In this document: positions 24,285-33,026 of the stretch, in pieces
Layout of the letters: every line of letters starts with the position of its first letter
Numbering within the stretch: position 1 is the stretch's first letter
Assembly (NCBI GenBank): GCA_002428415.1
Contig: DIWI01000027.1
Location: forward strand, 1-41,424
Length of the DNA stretch: 41,424 bases
DNA from: Clostridiaceae bacterium UBA6110
GTDB taxonomy: Bacteria; Bacillota; Clostridia; Clostridiales; Clostridiaceae
Direction of reading: 5' to 3'
Notes under the pieces: model-generated
The model's database searches: none
What the model saw: the letters and a program-made list of their open reading frames with translations, nothing else
What the model was told of the DNA's origin: nothing
Program-made: the position numbers and the translations under genes

Positions 24285-25901
24285 TTAGTACATTCCGTCC
24301 ATTCCACCTGCCGGCATAGGAGGTGTTGGCTCCTTGATGTCTACTACCGCACCCTCGGTTGTGAGGAATGTCGCAGCTACTGATGCAGCGTTCTGGAGCG
24401 CTGACCTTGTTACCTTAGTAGGGTCAACGATTCCTTCCTGAATCATGTCAACGTACTTTTCAGTGAGTACGTTGAATCCTATTCCAGGCTCGCTGTGCAT
24501 TACCTTCTCTATTACAACGCTGCCCTCAAGACCTGCGTTGGTAACTATCTGCCTTAGTGGCTCTTCGAGAGCTCTTCTGATTATGTCGATTCCCACATTT
24601 ATCTCAGGGTTCGGATGAGTAAGTCCGGCAAGCTTTGGAATTACGTTAGCATAGGCAGTTCCGCCTCCTGCAACGATTCCTTCCTCAACTGCAGCCTTTG
24701 TAGCTGAAAGTGCGTCTTCAAGCCTGAGCTTCTTTTCCTTGAGCTCAGTCTCAGTCGCTGCTCCAACCTTGATTACTGCCACTCCGCCTGCAAGCTTTGC
24801 AAGCCTTTCCTGGAGCTTTTCCCTGTCGAAGTCTGAGGTTGATTCCTCATGCTGGCTCTTTATCTGAGCTATCCTGTTCTGGATTTCACTCTTGTCTCCA
24901 TGTCCGTTGACAAGTACAGTGTTGTCCTTGCTTACTCTTACGCTCTCAGCTCTTCCAAGCATGTCAATGGTAGCTTCCTTGAGTTCTCTTCCGAGCTCCT
25001 CTGAAATTACCTTTCCGCCTGTAAGAATCGCGATGTCCTGAAGCATTTCCTTCCTTCTGTCGCCGAAGCCAGGTGCCTTAACTCCTACACATATGAATGT
25101 GCCTCTGAGCTTGTTGACCACGAGAGTTGCGATAGCCTCTCCCTCGATGTCCTCAGCAATTATGAGAAGCTTCTTGCCCTGCTGAACTATCTGCTCAAGT
25201 ACAGGAAGTATCTCCTGAATGTTTGAGATCTTCTTGTCAGTTATGAGTATGTAAGGGTCGTCAAGGACCGCTTCCATCTTCTCAGTGTCAGTTGCCATGT
25301 ATGCTGATACATAGCCTCTGTCAAACTGCATTCCTTCAACCACTTCAAGCTCAGTAACCATGGACCTTGATTCTTCAACGGTTATGACTCCTTCAGCTCC
25401 GACTCTTTCCATTGCGTCGGATATGAGGATTCCGATTTCTTCGTCTGATGCTGAAACTGCCGCAACCCTTGCGATGTCCTCTTTACCCCTTATGGCTATG
25501 GACTGGTTCCTTATCTCTTCAACCGCCTTGTCAACAGCCATCTTTATGCCCTGTCTTATGAGCATTGGGTTGGCTCCTGCAGTTACATTCTTGAGACCTT
25601 CCTTTATGATCGACTGTGCAAGGACTGTAGCAGTCGTGGTTCCGTCTCCTGCTATGTCATTGGTCTTGGTCGCAACTTCCTTTACAAGCTGAGCTCCCAT
25701 GTTCTCGAATCCGTCTTCGAGCTCGATCTCTCTTGCAATTGTCACACCATCGTTTGTTATGAGCGGTGAACCGAATTTCTTCTCAAGTATGACATTTCTG
25801 CCCTTAGGCCCGAGAGTCACCTTTACAGTATTTGCCAGTATGTCCACGCCTTTTTGCATGGATCTTCTTGCTTCTTCTCCAAGTATAATCTTCTTCGCCA
25901 T
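24285..25901 (-). CDS. groEL: chaperonin GroEL (Hsp60)
   Basis: The 538-residue chaperonin subunit has the ATP-binding blocks LGPKGRNVILE and DIAGDGTTTATVL, and ends in a short GGMDGMY tail instead of the long GGM repeat. It forms the double heptameric ring that folds proteins under the GroES lid. The ATG follows AGGAGGAATAAA. It is co-transcribed with groES, ten bases upstream, under CIRCE/HrcA control. Confidence 0.98.
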   Translation of the reverse strand: MAKKIILGEEARRSMQKGVDILANTVKVTLGPKGRNVILEKKFGSPLITNDGVTIAREIELEDGFENMGAQLVKEVATKTNDIAGDGTTTATVLAQSIIKEGLKNVTAGANPMLIRQGIKMAVDKAVEEIRNQSIAIRGKEDIARVAAVSASDEEIGILISDAMERVGAEGVITVEESRSMVTELEVVEGMQFDRGYVSAYMATDTEKMEAVLDDPYILITDKKISNIQEILPVLEQIVQQGKKLLIIAEDIEGEAIATLVVNKLRGTFICVGVKAPGFGDRRKEMLQDIAILTGGKVISEELGRELKEATIDMLGRAESVRVSKDNTVLVNGHGDKSEIQNRIAQIKSQHEESTSDFDREKLQERLAKLAGGVAVIKVGAATETELKEKKLRLEDALSATKAAVEEGIVAGGGTAYANVIPKLAGLTHPNPEINVGIDIIRRALEEPLRQIVTNAGLEGSVVIEKVMHSEPGIGFNVLTEKYVDMIQEGIVDPTKVTRSALQNAASVAATFLTTEGAVVDIKEPTPPMPAGGMDGMY

Positions 25902-25911
25902 TTTATTCCTC

Positions 25912-26193
25912 CTACTCCACTATCGCCAGAATGTCGCTCTGCCTTACGATTATTACTTCCTCGCCCTGATGCTTGATTTCAGTTCCTGCATACTTTGAAA
26001 ACAGGACCTTGTCTCCTACCTTGACTTCCATATCAACCTTGTTTCCATCCACATAGCCACCTGGGCCTACAGCAACTACAACAGCCTCCTGAGGCTTTTC
26101 TTTCGCTGACCCTGTAAGGACTATTCCTGATTTTGTAGTCTCTTCAGCTTCAAGCCTCTTGATGACTACCCTGTCTGCTAATGGTTTTATCAT
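25912..26193 (-). CDS. groES: co-chaperonin GroES
   Basis: The 93-residue GroES has the expected MIKPLADRVVIKRLEAEE opening, the mobile loop ETTKSGIVLTGSAKEKP that contacts GroEL, and VLFSKYAGTEIKHQGEE near the end. The ATG follows CTGGAGGTATTTGAAAC. First gene of the groESL operon. Confidence 0.98.
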   Translation of the reverse strand: MIKPLADRVVIKRLEAEETTKSGIVLTGSAKEKPQEAVVVAVGPGGYVDGNKVDMEVKVGDKVLFSKYAGTEIKHQGEEVIIVRQSDILAIVE

Positions 26194-26222
26194 GTTTCAA
26201 ATACCTCCAGAAGTAAAATTTG

Positions 26223-26249
26223 TTAGCACTCACTTTGACCGAGTGCTAA
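26223..26249 (-). promoter_or_regulatory. CIRCE element (HrcA operator)
   Basis: TTAGCACTC-N9-GAGTGCTAA is a perfect match to the CIRCE consensus. It lies between the groES promoter and the coding start, so HrcA should repress groESL in the absence of heat stress. hrcA itself is not in the window. Confidence 0.97.
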
Positions 26250-26262
26250 TACCTACCTTTTT

Positions 26263-26290
26263 ATTATAATTCACTCGTGCCAAATTTCAA
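26263..26290 (-). promoter_or_regulatory. sigma-A promoter of groESL
   Basis: Minus-strand TTGAAA (26285-26290) and TATAAT (26263-26268) are spaced by 16 nt. The CIRCE dyad begins about 14 bases downstream of the -10. Confidence 0.85.
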
Positions 26291-26348
26291 GAGTCTTGTA
26301 TTAATTTCTGATTAATTCTACACAGAAAAACGAACAAAAACGGAACAA

Positions 26349-26382
26349 TTCCCTGCCTCAGAGTTTGACTGAAGCAGGGAAA
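26349..26382 (-). terminator. terminator after the MBL-fold gene
   Basis: The stem TTCCCTGC-CTCAG pairs with CTGA-AGCAGGGAA (one bulge) and is followed on the minus strand by TTGTTCCGTTTTT. It ends the MATE-LysR-MBL unit. Confidence 0.7.
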
Positions 26383-26424
26383 TAGTTCCACTATTTATAC
26401 TAACTGAGTCTTTCGGGATTTCAG

Positions 26425-27225
26425 CTATGCTTCATGCATCCTGTAGGCTTCGCCTGGAGCAAGGACAATGATCCTCTCGGGATTTGTGATCCTTGCCGCA
26501 AGGTCTGCCGGGTCTCCGTTAAATTCCTTCATGTTTGGAGCATCTACGCTTCCCCAGTGCCAAAGTATAAGCTTTGATTCAGGATATGCGTCAGCAAGCC
26601 TCACCGCCCCTTCAAAGCCTATGTGCCAGGCGCTGTCTGAGAAATCGAACAGCATCACGTCAGGTGCCGGCATGTTCAGCTGCTCCTCTAAAAGCCTTGA
26701 ATCACCAACCGCCCATATGCTTCCATCCGGAGTATCCAGCCAGAAGCCGCAGTAATCCTCCATCTTGAATTCCCTGGTCTTGTACTTGGGATACTCGTTC
26801 TGCCATGCATGGTCAGCATGCGTTAGCGTCACCTTTATATTCCCGACCTCGAAGGCTTCATGAATGTCATGACCCTTCCCGTCTATGGACATTTCCTTCA
26901 TCAGTGAAGCCACATAGTGTGGTGCATGGAATTCTCTGACTACAGGCGCGATTTCCATGCAAGTCACCCTGCTGAAATGGTCATTGTCACTATGGGTTAT
27001 AAGTATTGCGTCAAGCCTTGGAATCTCTTCTGTTCCTATCGGCATCTCAATCAGAAGCGGCATGTCGAAGCCCTTAAGCAGCGGGTCTATCATTATTGTA
27101 GTTCCCCTGCTGTTGATGAATGCCCCTGCATTTCCCAGCCATCGGACCTCCGTGTCGTTTATACTGCCAAATGCAGACTCATCGAATCTTATGGTTTTTG
27201 GTGCCTTAGCCTGTATCTTCCCCAT
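26425..27225 (-). CDS. MBL-fold metallo-hydrolase (UlaG-like)
   Basis: This 266-residue protein has the metallo-beta-lactamase fold signature THSDNDHFS (HxDxDH metal motif), then THADHAW, GDSRL with a metal-bridging Asp, and LWHWG near the C terminus. It is closest to UlaG/L-ascorbate-6-phosphate lactonase-like hydrolases; the substrate is unknown. I choose the second ATG (27225), 7 bases from AAGGAG; the ATG at 27231 is directly next to the SD. No terminator separates it from the LysR and MATE genes upstream, so they may form one operon. Confidence 0.85.
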   Translation of the reverse strand: MGKIQAKAPKTIRFDESAFGSINDTEVRWLGNAGAFINSRGTTIMIDPLLKGFDMPLLIEMPIGTEEIPRLDAILITHSDNDHFSRVTCMEIAPVVREFHAPHYVASLMKEMSIDGKGHDIHEAFEVGNIKVTLTHADHAWQNEYPKYKTREFKMEDYCGFWLDTPDGSIWAVGDSRLLEEQLNMPAPDVMLFDFSDSAWHIGFEGAVRLADAYPESKLILWHWGSVDAPNMKEFNGDPADLAARITNPERIIVLAPGEAYRMHEA

Positions 27226-27297
27226 TTCCATTCTCCTTCCTATAGCTTATGAATTGCTCTCAAAATTTCGCGACTAAAGTCATTTATATCTTCCTGA

Positions 27298-28203
27298 TTA
27301 CTTTACATTACCTGTATCCAGTCCTGCATTGGCAATTTGTCTGATCTGTTCTACAAACAACCTGGTGGCTGAATTGAAAATACGGTTCTTCTTCCATGCG
27401 ACAACATGCCCGGATATCTTTTCAGGCTCAAATGGAATGAACTTCAGCTTATCGCTTGGTCTTATAAGATAAGCTCCCCCTATACAGACTATATATCCAA
27501 GTTTTCTTTCAGCGAGCAGCATAGCGTTTGTCTGAAGGTTTATTGTCGCGACCACATTAAGCTGGTCACTGCCTGTTCCAAGCCAATTTGCTATTTCATC
27601 CTTCACAATGGTACGCCTTGGTAAGATTAGCGGCATTCCAGACAAATCAGATAAGTCGATGGATTCCTTTCCTGCCAGAGGATCGTCATTACGCATAACC
27701 AGTCCCCATCTGTCGTGAATCGGCAGCCTCATGAACTCATACTTTGACGTTTCAACAGGCTCAACCAGGATACCAATATCCAAGGCACCCGAGTCCAGCT
27801 TCTCCCGTATGTCGTCCCCGTCTGCCGTATAGATTTCATACGTGACCAGAGGATACTTTTCCATTAACTCAGTCATCACTTCAGGCAAAACGAATGATGC
27901 CATGGATTCAACGCAGCCTACTGAAACAACCCCTCCCACCAGCTGGTTCTGGTCGGAAATTTCCCTTTCAGCCTTGTCCAGAAGCAGCATTATTTCCCTT
28001 ACCCTCTGCTGGAAAATGATTCCGCTGTCAGTAAGTGAAATATTCCTTTTACCCCTTGTAAACAATTGTGTTCCAAGCTCCTCCTCCAGCTCCATGAGCT
28101 GGCGGCTCAAAGTCGGCTGGGTTATATGGAGAGACTCTGCTGCCTTTGTAATGTTGCCAGCACTTGCTACAGCGAGAAAATATTTCAGAACCCGGATATC
28201 CAT
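27298..28203 (-). CDS. LysR-family transcriptional regulator
   Basis: The 301-residue protein has the LysR N-terminal winged helix-turn-helix (about 3-60: FLAVASAGNITKAAESLHIT, QPTLSRQLMELEEELG) and a periplasmic-binding-like effector domain (about 88-295). The inducer cannot be read from the sequence. The ATG follows GGAAGGTGCTTT, 15 bases after the MATE gene stop. Its position within a same-strand group, rather than divergent, suggests it is co-transcribed with the transporter it may control. Confidence 0.92.
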   Translation of the reverse strand: MDIRVLKYFLAVASAGNITKAAESLHITQPTLSRQLMELEEELGTQLFTRGKRNISLTDSGIIFQQRVREIMLLLDKAEREISDQNQLVGGVVSVGCVESMASFVLPEVMTELMEKYPLVTYEIYTADGDDIREKLDSGALDIGILVEPVETSKYEFMRLPIHDRWGLVMRNDDPLAGKESIDLSDLSGMPLILPRRTIVKDEIANWLGTGSDQLNVVATINLQTNAMLLAERKLGYIVCIGGAYLIRPSDKLKFIPFEPEKISGHVVAWKKNRIFNSATRLFVEQIRQIANAGLDTGNVK

Positions 28204-28218
28204 AAAGCACCTTCCTTC

Positions 28219-29601
28219 TCAGATAAGCCTGAATGATTTCCATTTACCGCCTCTATACCTATGGTACATTAGAAGAGCCCTTATGCACCAGTCCCCTGCC
28301 ATTGCAAAAGCGATTCCAATAACTCCAAGGTTCAGCCATATTCCCAGAATGACAGATAATACGACTCTGACCACGACAGTAGTGAACAGGGAAACGTACA
28401 TTGTATATTTGACATCCCCTGCAGCCCTCAGTCCGTTGGAGAACGGCGCTGCCAGAGGAAACGCAACTGAATTGAAGATGTTGTGGATAAGCACAAGGAT
28501 GAACACCAGCTGCTTCGTCGAAGCCGGCAGGTCATAAAGCCTGAGGATAAGTGGAGTTGCAATAAGTATGGCTCCATTCCACAATACTGAAGACACGAAG
28601 GTTATCTTCAGAAGCTTCGTCATGTAATAATCCGCAGCCTCAGTATCCTTAGCACCCATGCTCTGACCGACAACTGTTATGAATGCAGGTGCCATGGCGA
28701 TGCCTACCAGCGCTGCCAGGGACCAGAAGCTCTGTGCAACTCCGTTTGCTGCTATCTGACTTGTTCCGAACAGGGCGGTGATGCTTGAGAGTGCAACCTT
28801 CGCCAGCTGAAACAATCCGCTTTCTATGCTGTTTGGTACCGCAATCCCAAGTATCCTTTTTATCATGGTCCTGCTCCAGCTGAAGATATGCTGAAGGCTT
28901 AAAGTAACTGCATTGCTTTTTGAAAAGCATAACGCAATGATGACAGCAGCGGCAAAGACCCTTGAGATGAACGAGGGCCAGGCAACACCTGCAACTCCTG
29001 CCTTAAGCACGAATATACCGATCGCATTTCCTATGACATTTATGATGTTCATAAGAAGCGATATGAACATCGTCACCCTTGTCATCCCCATACTTCTGAA
29101 AAGCGCTGCGCCAACATTGTACAAGGCGAGAGCGATAAACGAGTATGCTGAGATCCTAAGGTAAATTATGCTTGCTTCCATTACGGCGCTGTCGACGCTG
29201 CCGAAAAGCAGCTGAAGTATCTGTCTGTTGAACAGAAGAACGAGTATGGTGGAAGCTGCAGAAACCAGTGTTGCGAGTGTTATGATCTGACTGGCAGCAA
29301 GGCTGCCGTTTTCCTTGTCCCTGCTCCCCACATAGTGGCTTACGACTACGGCTCCTCCGGAAGCGAGGGCTGTAAATATATAGATAAAAATGGTATAGAA
29401 CATATTGACGAGCGACACTCCTGAAACAGCCGATTCACCTGCATAGCTTACCATCAGGGTGTCAGCGATTCCCACCGACATGACCAGCAGCTGTTCAATG
29501 AACAGAGGCAGTATAAGGTTCTTCAGATATTGGTTCGAAAACAGCTTTCTGCTCTCGTCTATTTGCTTTTTGGGTTCGATGATTTTGGATAACAGGTTCA
29601 T
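28219..29601 (-). CDS. MATE-family multidrug/metabolite efflux transporter
   Basis: The 460-residue protein, starting at the ATG at 29601 (AAGGAGG 7 bases upstream), has about twelve hydrophobic segments in two halves. NLILPLFIEQLLVMSVG in TM1 and the repeated GNAIGIF and GTSQIAANGVAQS segments match MATE (NorM/DinF-like) transporters, which export drugs or metabolites in exchange for Na+ or H+. The longer frame from 29628 lacks an SD. First gene of a probable MATE-LysR-MBL operon. Confidence 0.9.
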   Translation of the reverse strand: MNLLSKIIEPKKQIDESRKLFSNQYLKNLILPLFIEQLLVMSVGIADTLMVSYAGESAVSGVSLVNMFYTIFIYIFTALASGGAVVVSHYVGSRDKENGSLAASQIITLATLVSAASTILVLLFNRQILQLLFGSVDSAVMEASIIYLRISAYSFIALALYNVGAALFRSMGMTRVTMFISLLMNIINVIGNAIGIFVLKAGVAGVAWPSFISRVFAAAVIIALCFSKSNAVTLSLQHIFSWSRTMIKRILGIAVPNSIESGLFQLAKVALSSITALFGTSQIAANGVAQSFWSLAALVGIAMAPAFITVVGQSMGAKDTEAADYYMTKLLKITFVSSVLWNGAILIATPLILRLYDLPASTKQLVFILVLIHNIFNSVAFPLAAPFSNGLRAAGDVKYTMYVSLFTTVVVRVVLSVILGIWLNLGVIGIAFAMAGDWCIRALLMYHRYRGGKWKSFRLI

Positions 29602-29905
29602 TTTAAACCCTCCTTGTCTCAAAATCATCTTAGCAGAAAGCTATATTTTATTAAAATACCTATATTATATAGTTTACCATGCCTTTTGAGCATTAAAAAC
29701 ATGTTGTCATCTTGCAAATTGGCCACAGCCATCTGCAGCTATGGTCTGTGAACATTAGCTTTCATCAAAACCAAGAAATACTCCAAATATATTCGAGGCT
29801 CACTTTCTTCATATTGTTAACACTTTTCTGATATAATATCGTGTAACAGGAAATATTCTGGCAAGGAAGGGAAGATGTCCCTGCCATGCTTTTTGAGGTG
29901 CTTTT
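29602..29905. other. divergent intergenic region (MATE / Lit)
   Basis: This spacer of 304 bases separates the divergent MATE and Lit-like genes and is AT-rich. I see a minus-strand TATAAT around 29660 that may serve the MATE gene, and the extended -10 at 29829 for the Lit-like gene. I see no RNA structure or coding frame in it. Confidence 0.5.
29829..29837 (+). promoter_or_regulatory. extended -10 promoter of the Lit-like gene
   Basis: TGA-TATAAT stands about 70 bases before the coding start, with no recognisable -35. It is almost identical to the element before the HAD gene at 20798. Confidence 0.55.
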
Positions 29906-30568
29906 ATGAAGAGACTTACAGCTGCGATTGCGGCTCTGACACTTGCAATTTTCATAGTGACCTTCTCAGTGGTAGCAGTCCTTAATTTCAGGCCTGCCTA
30001 CTATCTTCAGATACCAAAGATAGCTGCTGAAAATCCCAAGTATACCCAGGAGACCATAAGGACCAACTACGACATACTAATCGACTACCAGAGCCCTCTC
30101 GGACCTGACAAGCTTGTCCTTGAAGGAATCCCAATGTCTGATAACGGTGAGTTCCACTTCTATGAGGTCAGGCTCATATTCAACAAGGTATTCTGGGCCA
30201 TGACAATTACCCTCATTCTTTCTATTGCCTTCTTCATCGGCTTTAAAAGAAAGAAGAGCCTTGGCTACATGAAGTGGTCGGGACTGCTGACAGTCCTCAT
30301 ACCCTTCTCATTGGCCATCCCCTTCATACTGGACTTCTCCACTGCTTTCGTGGTGTTCCATGAGCTGGCGTTCTCCAATGACTTCTGGCTCTTCGACCCT
30401 GCAGTCGACCCGATAATAAACATATTGCCTGAATGGTTCTTCATGCAGGAGGCGTTCCTGATCATCGGCCTGATCCTCATTCTTGCAATCCTTCAACTTG
30501 TAATCGGCTTTAGGAAGGGCAAGGATGAGAGGATAAGCTACGATCCAAGGAACTTCATGCTGAAATAG
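29906..30568 (+). CDS. lit: DUF1461/TIGR01906 membrane protein, Lit-like lipoprotein intramolecular transacylase
   Basis: The 220-residue protein has four hydrophobic helices (about 6-27, 93-112, 123-145 and 178-200) and the conserved segment FHELAFSNDFW followed by DPAVDPIINILPEWFF. This is the DUF1461 family, one member of which, Lit, moves an acyl chain within diacylglyceryl lipoproteins to make the N-acyl lyso form. The histidine in FHELAF is the likely catalytic residue. Some orthologues have no proven activity, so the symbol is by family. No lipoprotein genes adjoin it. The ATG follows GAGGTGCTTTT. Confidence 0.8.
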   Translation: MKRLTAAIAALTLAIFIVTFSVVAVLNFRPAYYLQIPKIAAENPKYTQETIRTNYDILIDYQSPLGPDKLVLEGIPMSDNGEFHFYEVRLIFNKVFWAMTITLILSIAFFIGFKRKKSLGYMKWSGLLTVLIPFSLAIPFILDFSTAFVVFHELAFSNDFWLFDPAVDPIINILPEWFFMQEAFLIIGLILILAILQLVIGFRKGKDERISYDPRNFMLK

Positions 30569-30595
30569 CAAAAATCAAAATAATGGTGAAAATTG

Positions 30596-30624
30596 AATGG
30601 AGCATCCAAATAGGATGCTCCATT
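30596..30624. terminator. bidirectional terminator
   Basis: The 12-bp stem AATGGAGCATCC/GGATGCTCCATT with a 5-nt loop separates the convergent Lit-like and DNA glycosylase genes. T content is moderate on both sides. Confidence 0.75.
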
Positions 30625-30690
30625 ATCATTTTACAATTCTTCAACAAAATCATTCTTTACTCGGTTTATATCTCTATCATGCGACGTATC

Positions 30691-31632
30691 CTACTCGACC
30701 TTCACCTTATTTTCTCTGGCATTGTAGAATAGGTACTGCTGCGCGAAGCCTGACAGGCTTCCAAACTTGTCCTGGCCGAACTCCCGGGTCTTTGGAAGCG
30801 ACATTTCAGGAGCCTTGTAGAAGTAGCTCATGGCTTTTTTAACCCATACGTCCACAGGGAAGGCTTCCTGTTTGCCCATTGAAAAGAGCATTATACAGTC
30901 AGCAACCTTGGGGCCAACACCTTCAAAGCACTGCAGCGAATTGTGGCAAAGCTTGTGGGGAAGTGATGCTATCCTGTCCAGGCTTTGTTCAAGGCTCAGA
31001 GCTTCATCGTCAGAAAGCTTCCTTGTCAGGGATTCCCTTTCAAGACACTCAGCCTCGTATACAGCCCTCACTGTCCTGTGGACATACTTTGCCCTGAAGC
31101 CTATGCCTATCCCTCTCAGGTCCGCTTCTGAAGCCTTTGACAGCTGCATAGGACTTGGGAAGGTATAGTAGGTGCTTCCATTGTATGACAGCGGTGTTCC
31201 CCACTGTTCTGAAATCTTCGCAACGGCAGCCTTTATCCTTGGTATTCCATTGTTCGCTGATATTATGAAGGATATCAGTGTCTCAAACGGCTCCTGGTTA
31301 AGGATCCTGATTCCGTGTCCGAATTCCACCGATTCCTTCAGGAGCGGATCCTTCGACAACTCATCCTTTATCGGTCCGTACTCCCTCTTAAGGTCGAAGT
31401 AGTCCTCAAAGATGTCCCTGAAATCCTCCTCAGTCACATTGTGAAGGAAAATACCAGTTTCATCCTCGCTGACCTCCAGGACCTTTCCCCTTACTATGCC
31501 AAGGTACCTGCCCTCTTTAACCATATCCCACCTGAAGCACTGTCCGCATTCGAATATGTGCTTCGGCTTGAAATTCCTGACCCCTATGAGCTTAAGCCCG
31601 CCTTCAGACGGCTCCAGATGATTATAGTCCAT
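30691..31632 (-). CDS. ogg: 8-oxoguanine DNA glycosylase/lyase (OGG1-like)
   Basis: The ATG at 31632 follows GAGGTAACA, two bases after the nfnB stop, and gives 313 residues. The N-terminal domain (HIFECGQCFRWD) matches eukaryotic-type OGG1, and the HhH-GPD region holds the catalytic Lys242 in GVGPKVADC and Asp261 in FPVDVWV. The enzyme removes 8-oxoguanine opposite C and nicks the backbone. The GQCFRW motif is typical of the clostridial OGG branch. Location after nfnAB suggests a shared transcript. Confidence 0.93.
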   Translation of the reverse strand: MDYNHLEPSEGGLKLIGVRNFKPKHIFECGQCFRWDMVKEGRYLGIVRGKVLEVSEDETGIFLHNVTEEDFRDIFEDYFDLKREYGPIKDELSKDPLLKESVEFGHGIRILNQEPFETLISFIISANNGIPRIKAAVAKISEQWGTPLSYNGSTYYTFPSPMQLSKASEADLRGIGIGFRAKYVHRTVRAVYEAECLERESLTRKLSDDEALSLEQSLDRIASLPHKLCHNSLQCFEGVGPKVADCIMLFSMGKQEAFPVDVWVKKAMSYFYKAPEMSLPKTREFGQDKFGSLSGFAQQYLFYNARENKVKVE

Positions 31633-31634
31633 TG

Positions 31635-33026
31635 TTACCTCATGTACTTCTCTTTGATGTACTTGTCTATTCCGGCTGCTGCCTTTCTTCCTGCGCTCAT
31701 TGCGAGGATAACCGTAGCAGAGCCTGTGACCGCATCGCCGCCTGCAAATATGCCTTCCCTGGATGACTCGCCTGAAGCCTCGTCTATGAGTATGCAACCA
31801 TGCCTGTTTGTGTTAATACCTTCAGTGGTTGAAGCTATCAGCGGATTAGGACTTGTTCCAAGGCTCATTATCACGCTGTCGCACTCGATATCGAATTCCG
31901 AGCCCTTCATCTCAACAGGCCTTCTTCTGCCTGACTCATCAGGCTCTCCAAGCTCCATCCTTACGCATCTCAGTCCCTTGACCCAGCCCTTTTCATCTGC
32001 CAGTATCGCCACCGGATTGACAAGAAGGTTGAATATTACACCCTCCTCCTTTGCATGGTGGACTTCCTCTATCCTTGCCGGAATCTCCTTCTCAGATCTC
32101 CTGTAGACTATGTAGGCTTCAGCTCCAAGTCTGACAGCAGTCCTGGCAGAATCCATCGCCACGTTTCCTGCTCCTACCACAGCGACCTTCTTGCCCATGG
32201 TAATAGGCGTGTCGTAGTCGTTCCTGAATGCCTTCATCAGGTTTGCCCTTGTAAGGTATTCATTGGCTGACATGACTCCGTTGGAGTTCTCTCCCGGTAT
32301 TCCCATGAACTTCGGAAGACCTGCTCCTGAGCCTACAAACACAGCCTTGAAATCCTCATCCTTGAACAGCTCCTCTATGGTAACCGTCCTTCCGATTATG
32401 ACGTTCGTCTCAAGCTTTACTCCAAGCTTCTTGAGAAGGTTGATCTCTTCCCTTACTACTGCTTCCTTCGGAAGCCTGAACTCAGGGATCCCATAGACTA
32501 GGACTCCTCCCGGCTCATGAAGCGCTTCGAATATGGTTACGTCGTAGCCCATCTTCGCAAGGTCTCCTGCGCAGGAAAGCCCTGCAGGGCCGCTGCCTAT
32601 GACCGCTACCTTCATGCCGTTCGCCGGCTGCTTTTCTGTGAACTCTATGTTGTTCTGCCTTGACCAGTCAGCAACGAATCTCTCAAGCTTGCCGATGTTC
32701 ACGGCTTCTCCTCTTAATCCTACTATGCAGTCGCCCTCGCACTGCTCTTCCTGAGGGCATACCCTTCCGCATACCGCAGGAAGGCAGCTTGACCTTGCAA
32801 TCACCTTTGCAGCCTCACCCACATTACCGTCCTTGAGCTCCCTGATGAATCCGGGGATGTCTATAGCCACCGGGCAGGCAGGCACGCATTTCGGCTTCTT
32901 GCAGTTCAGGCATCTTTCAGCCTCAGACATAGCCTCTTCCATATTGTAGCCGAAGCTTACCTCGTTGAAGTTCCTTTTCCTTACCTCCGGGTCCTGTTCC
33001 CTTACCGGTACCTTATTTAGTCTCAT
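31635..33026 (-). CDS. nfnB: NADPH-binding subunit NfnB of electron-bifurcating transhydrogenase (GltD-like)
   Basis: The 463-residue protein has an N-terminal double [4Fe-4S] domain (Cys39, 42, 47, 51 and Cys81, 86, 90, 96, 100) followed by two Rossmann folds (VIGSGPAGLSC and VVGAGNVAMD). It is homologous to the glutamate synthase small subunit and is often annotated gltA. Next to an NfnA-type gene and with no glutamate synthase large subunit nearby, NfnB is the better call: NADH-dependent reduced ferredoxin:NADP+ oxidoreductase. The first 14 bases overlap nfnA. Confidence 0.88.
   Translation of the reverse strand: MRLNKVPVREQDPEVRKRNFNEVSFGYNMEEAMSEAERCLNCKKPKCVPACPVAIDIPGFIRELKDGNVGEAAKVIARSSCLPAVCGRVCPQEEQCEGDCIVGLRGEAVNIGKLERFVADWSRQNNIEFTEKQPANGMKVAVIGSGPAGLSCAGDLAKMGYDVTIFEALHEPGGVLVYGIPEFRLPKEAVVREEINLLKKLGVKLETNVIIGRTVTIEELFKDEDFKAVFVGSGAGLPKFMGIPGENSNGVMSANEYLTRANLMKAFRNDYDTPITMGKKVAVVGAGNVAMDSARTAVRLGAEAYIVYRRSEKEIPARIEEVHHAKEEGVIFNLLVNPVAILADEKGWVKGLRCVRMELGEPDESGRRRPVEMKGSEFDIECDSVIMSLGTSPNPLIASTTEGINTNRHGCILIDEASGESSREGIFAGGDAVTGSATVILAMSAGRKAAAGIDKYIKEKYMR

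Noticed and set aside
31633..31797. Extended 8-oxoguanine glycosylase start at 31797
   Set aside because: It overlaps the nfnB coding region in another frame, and the ATG at 31632 has a good SD.
31635..33026. Glutamate synthase small subunit (gltD)
   Set aside because: No large subunit nearby, and it overlaps an NfnA-type gene; NfnB fits better.
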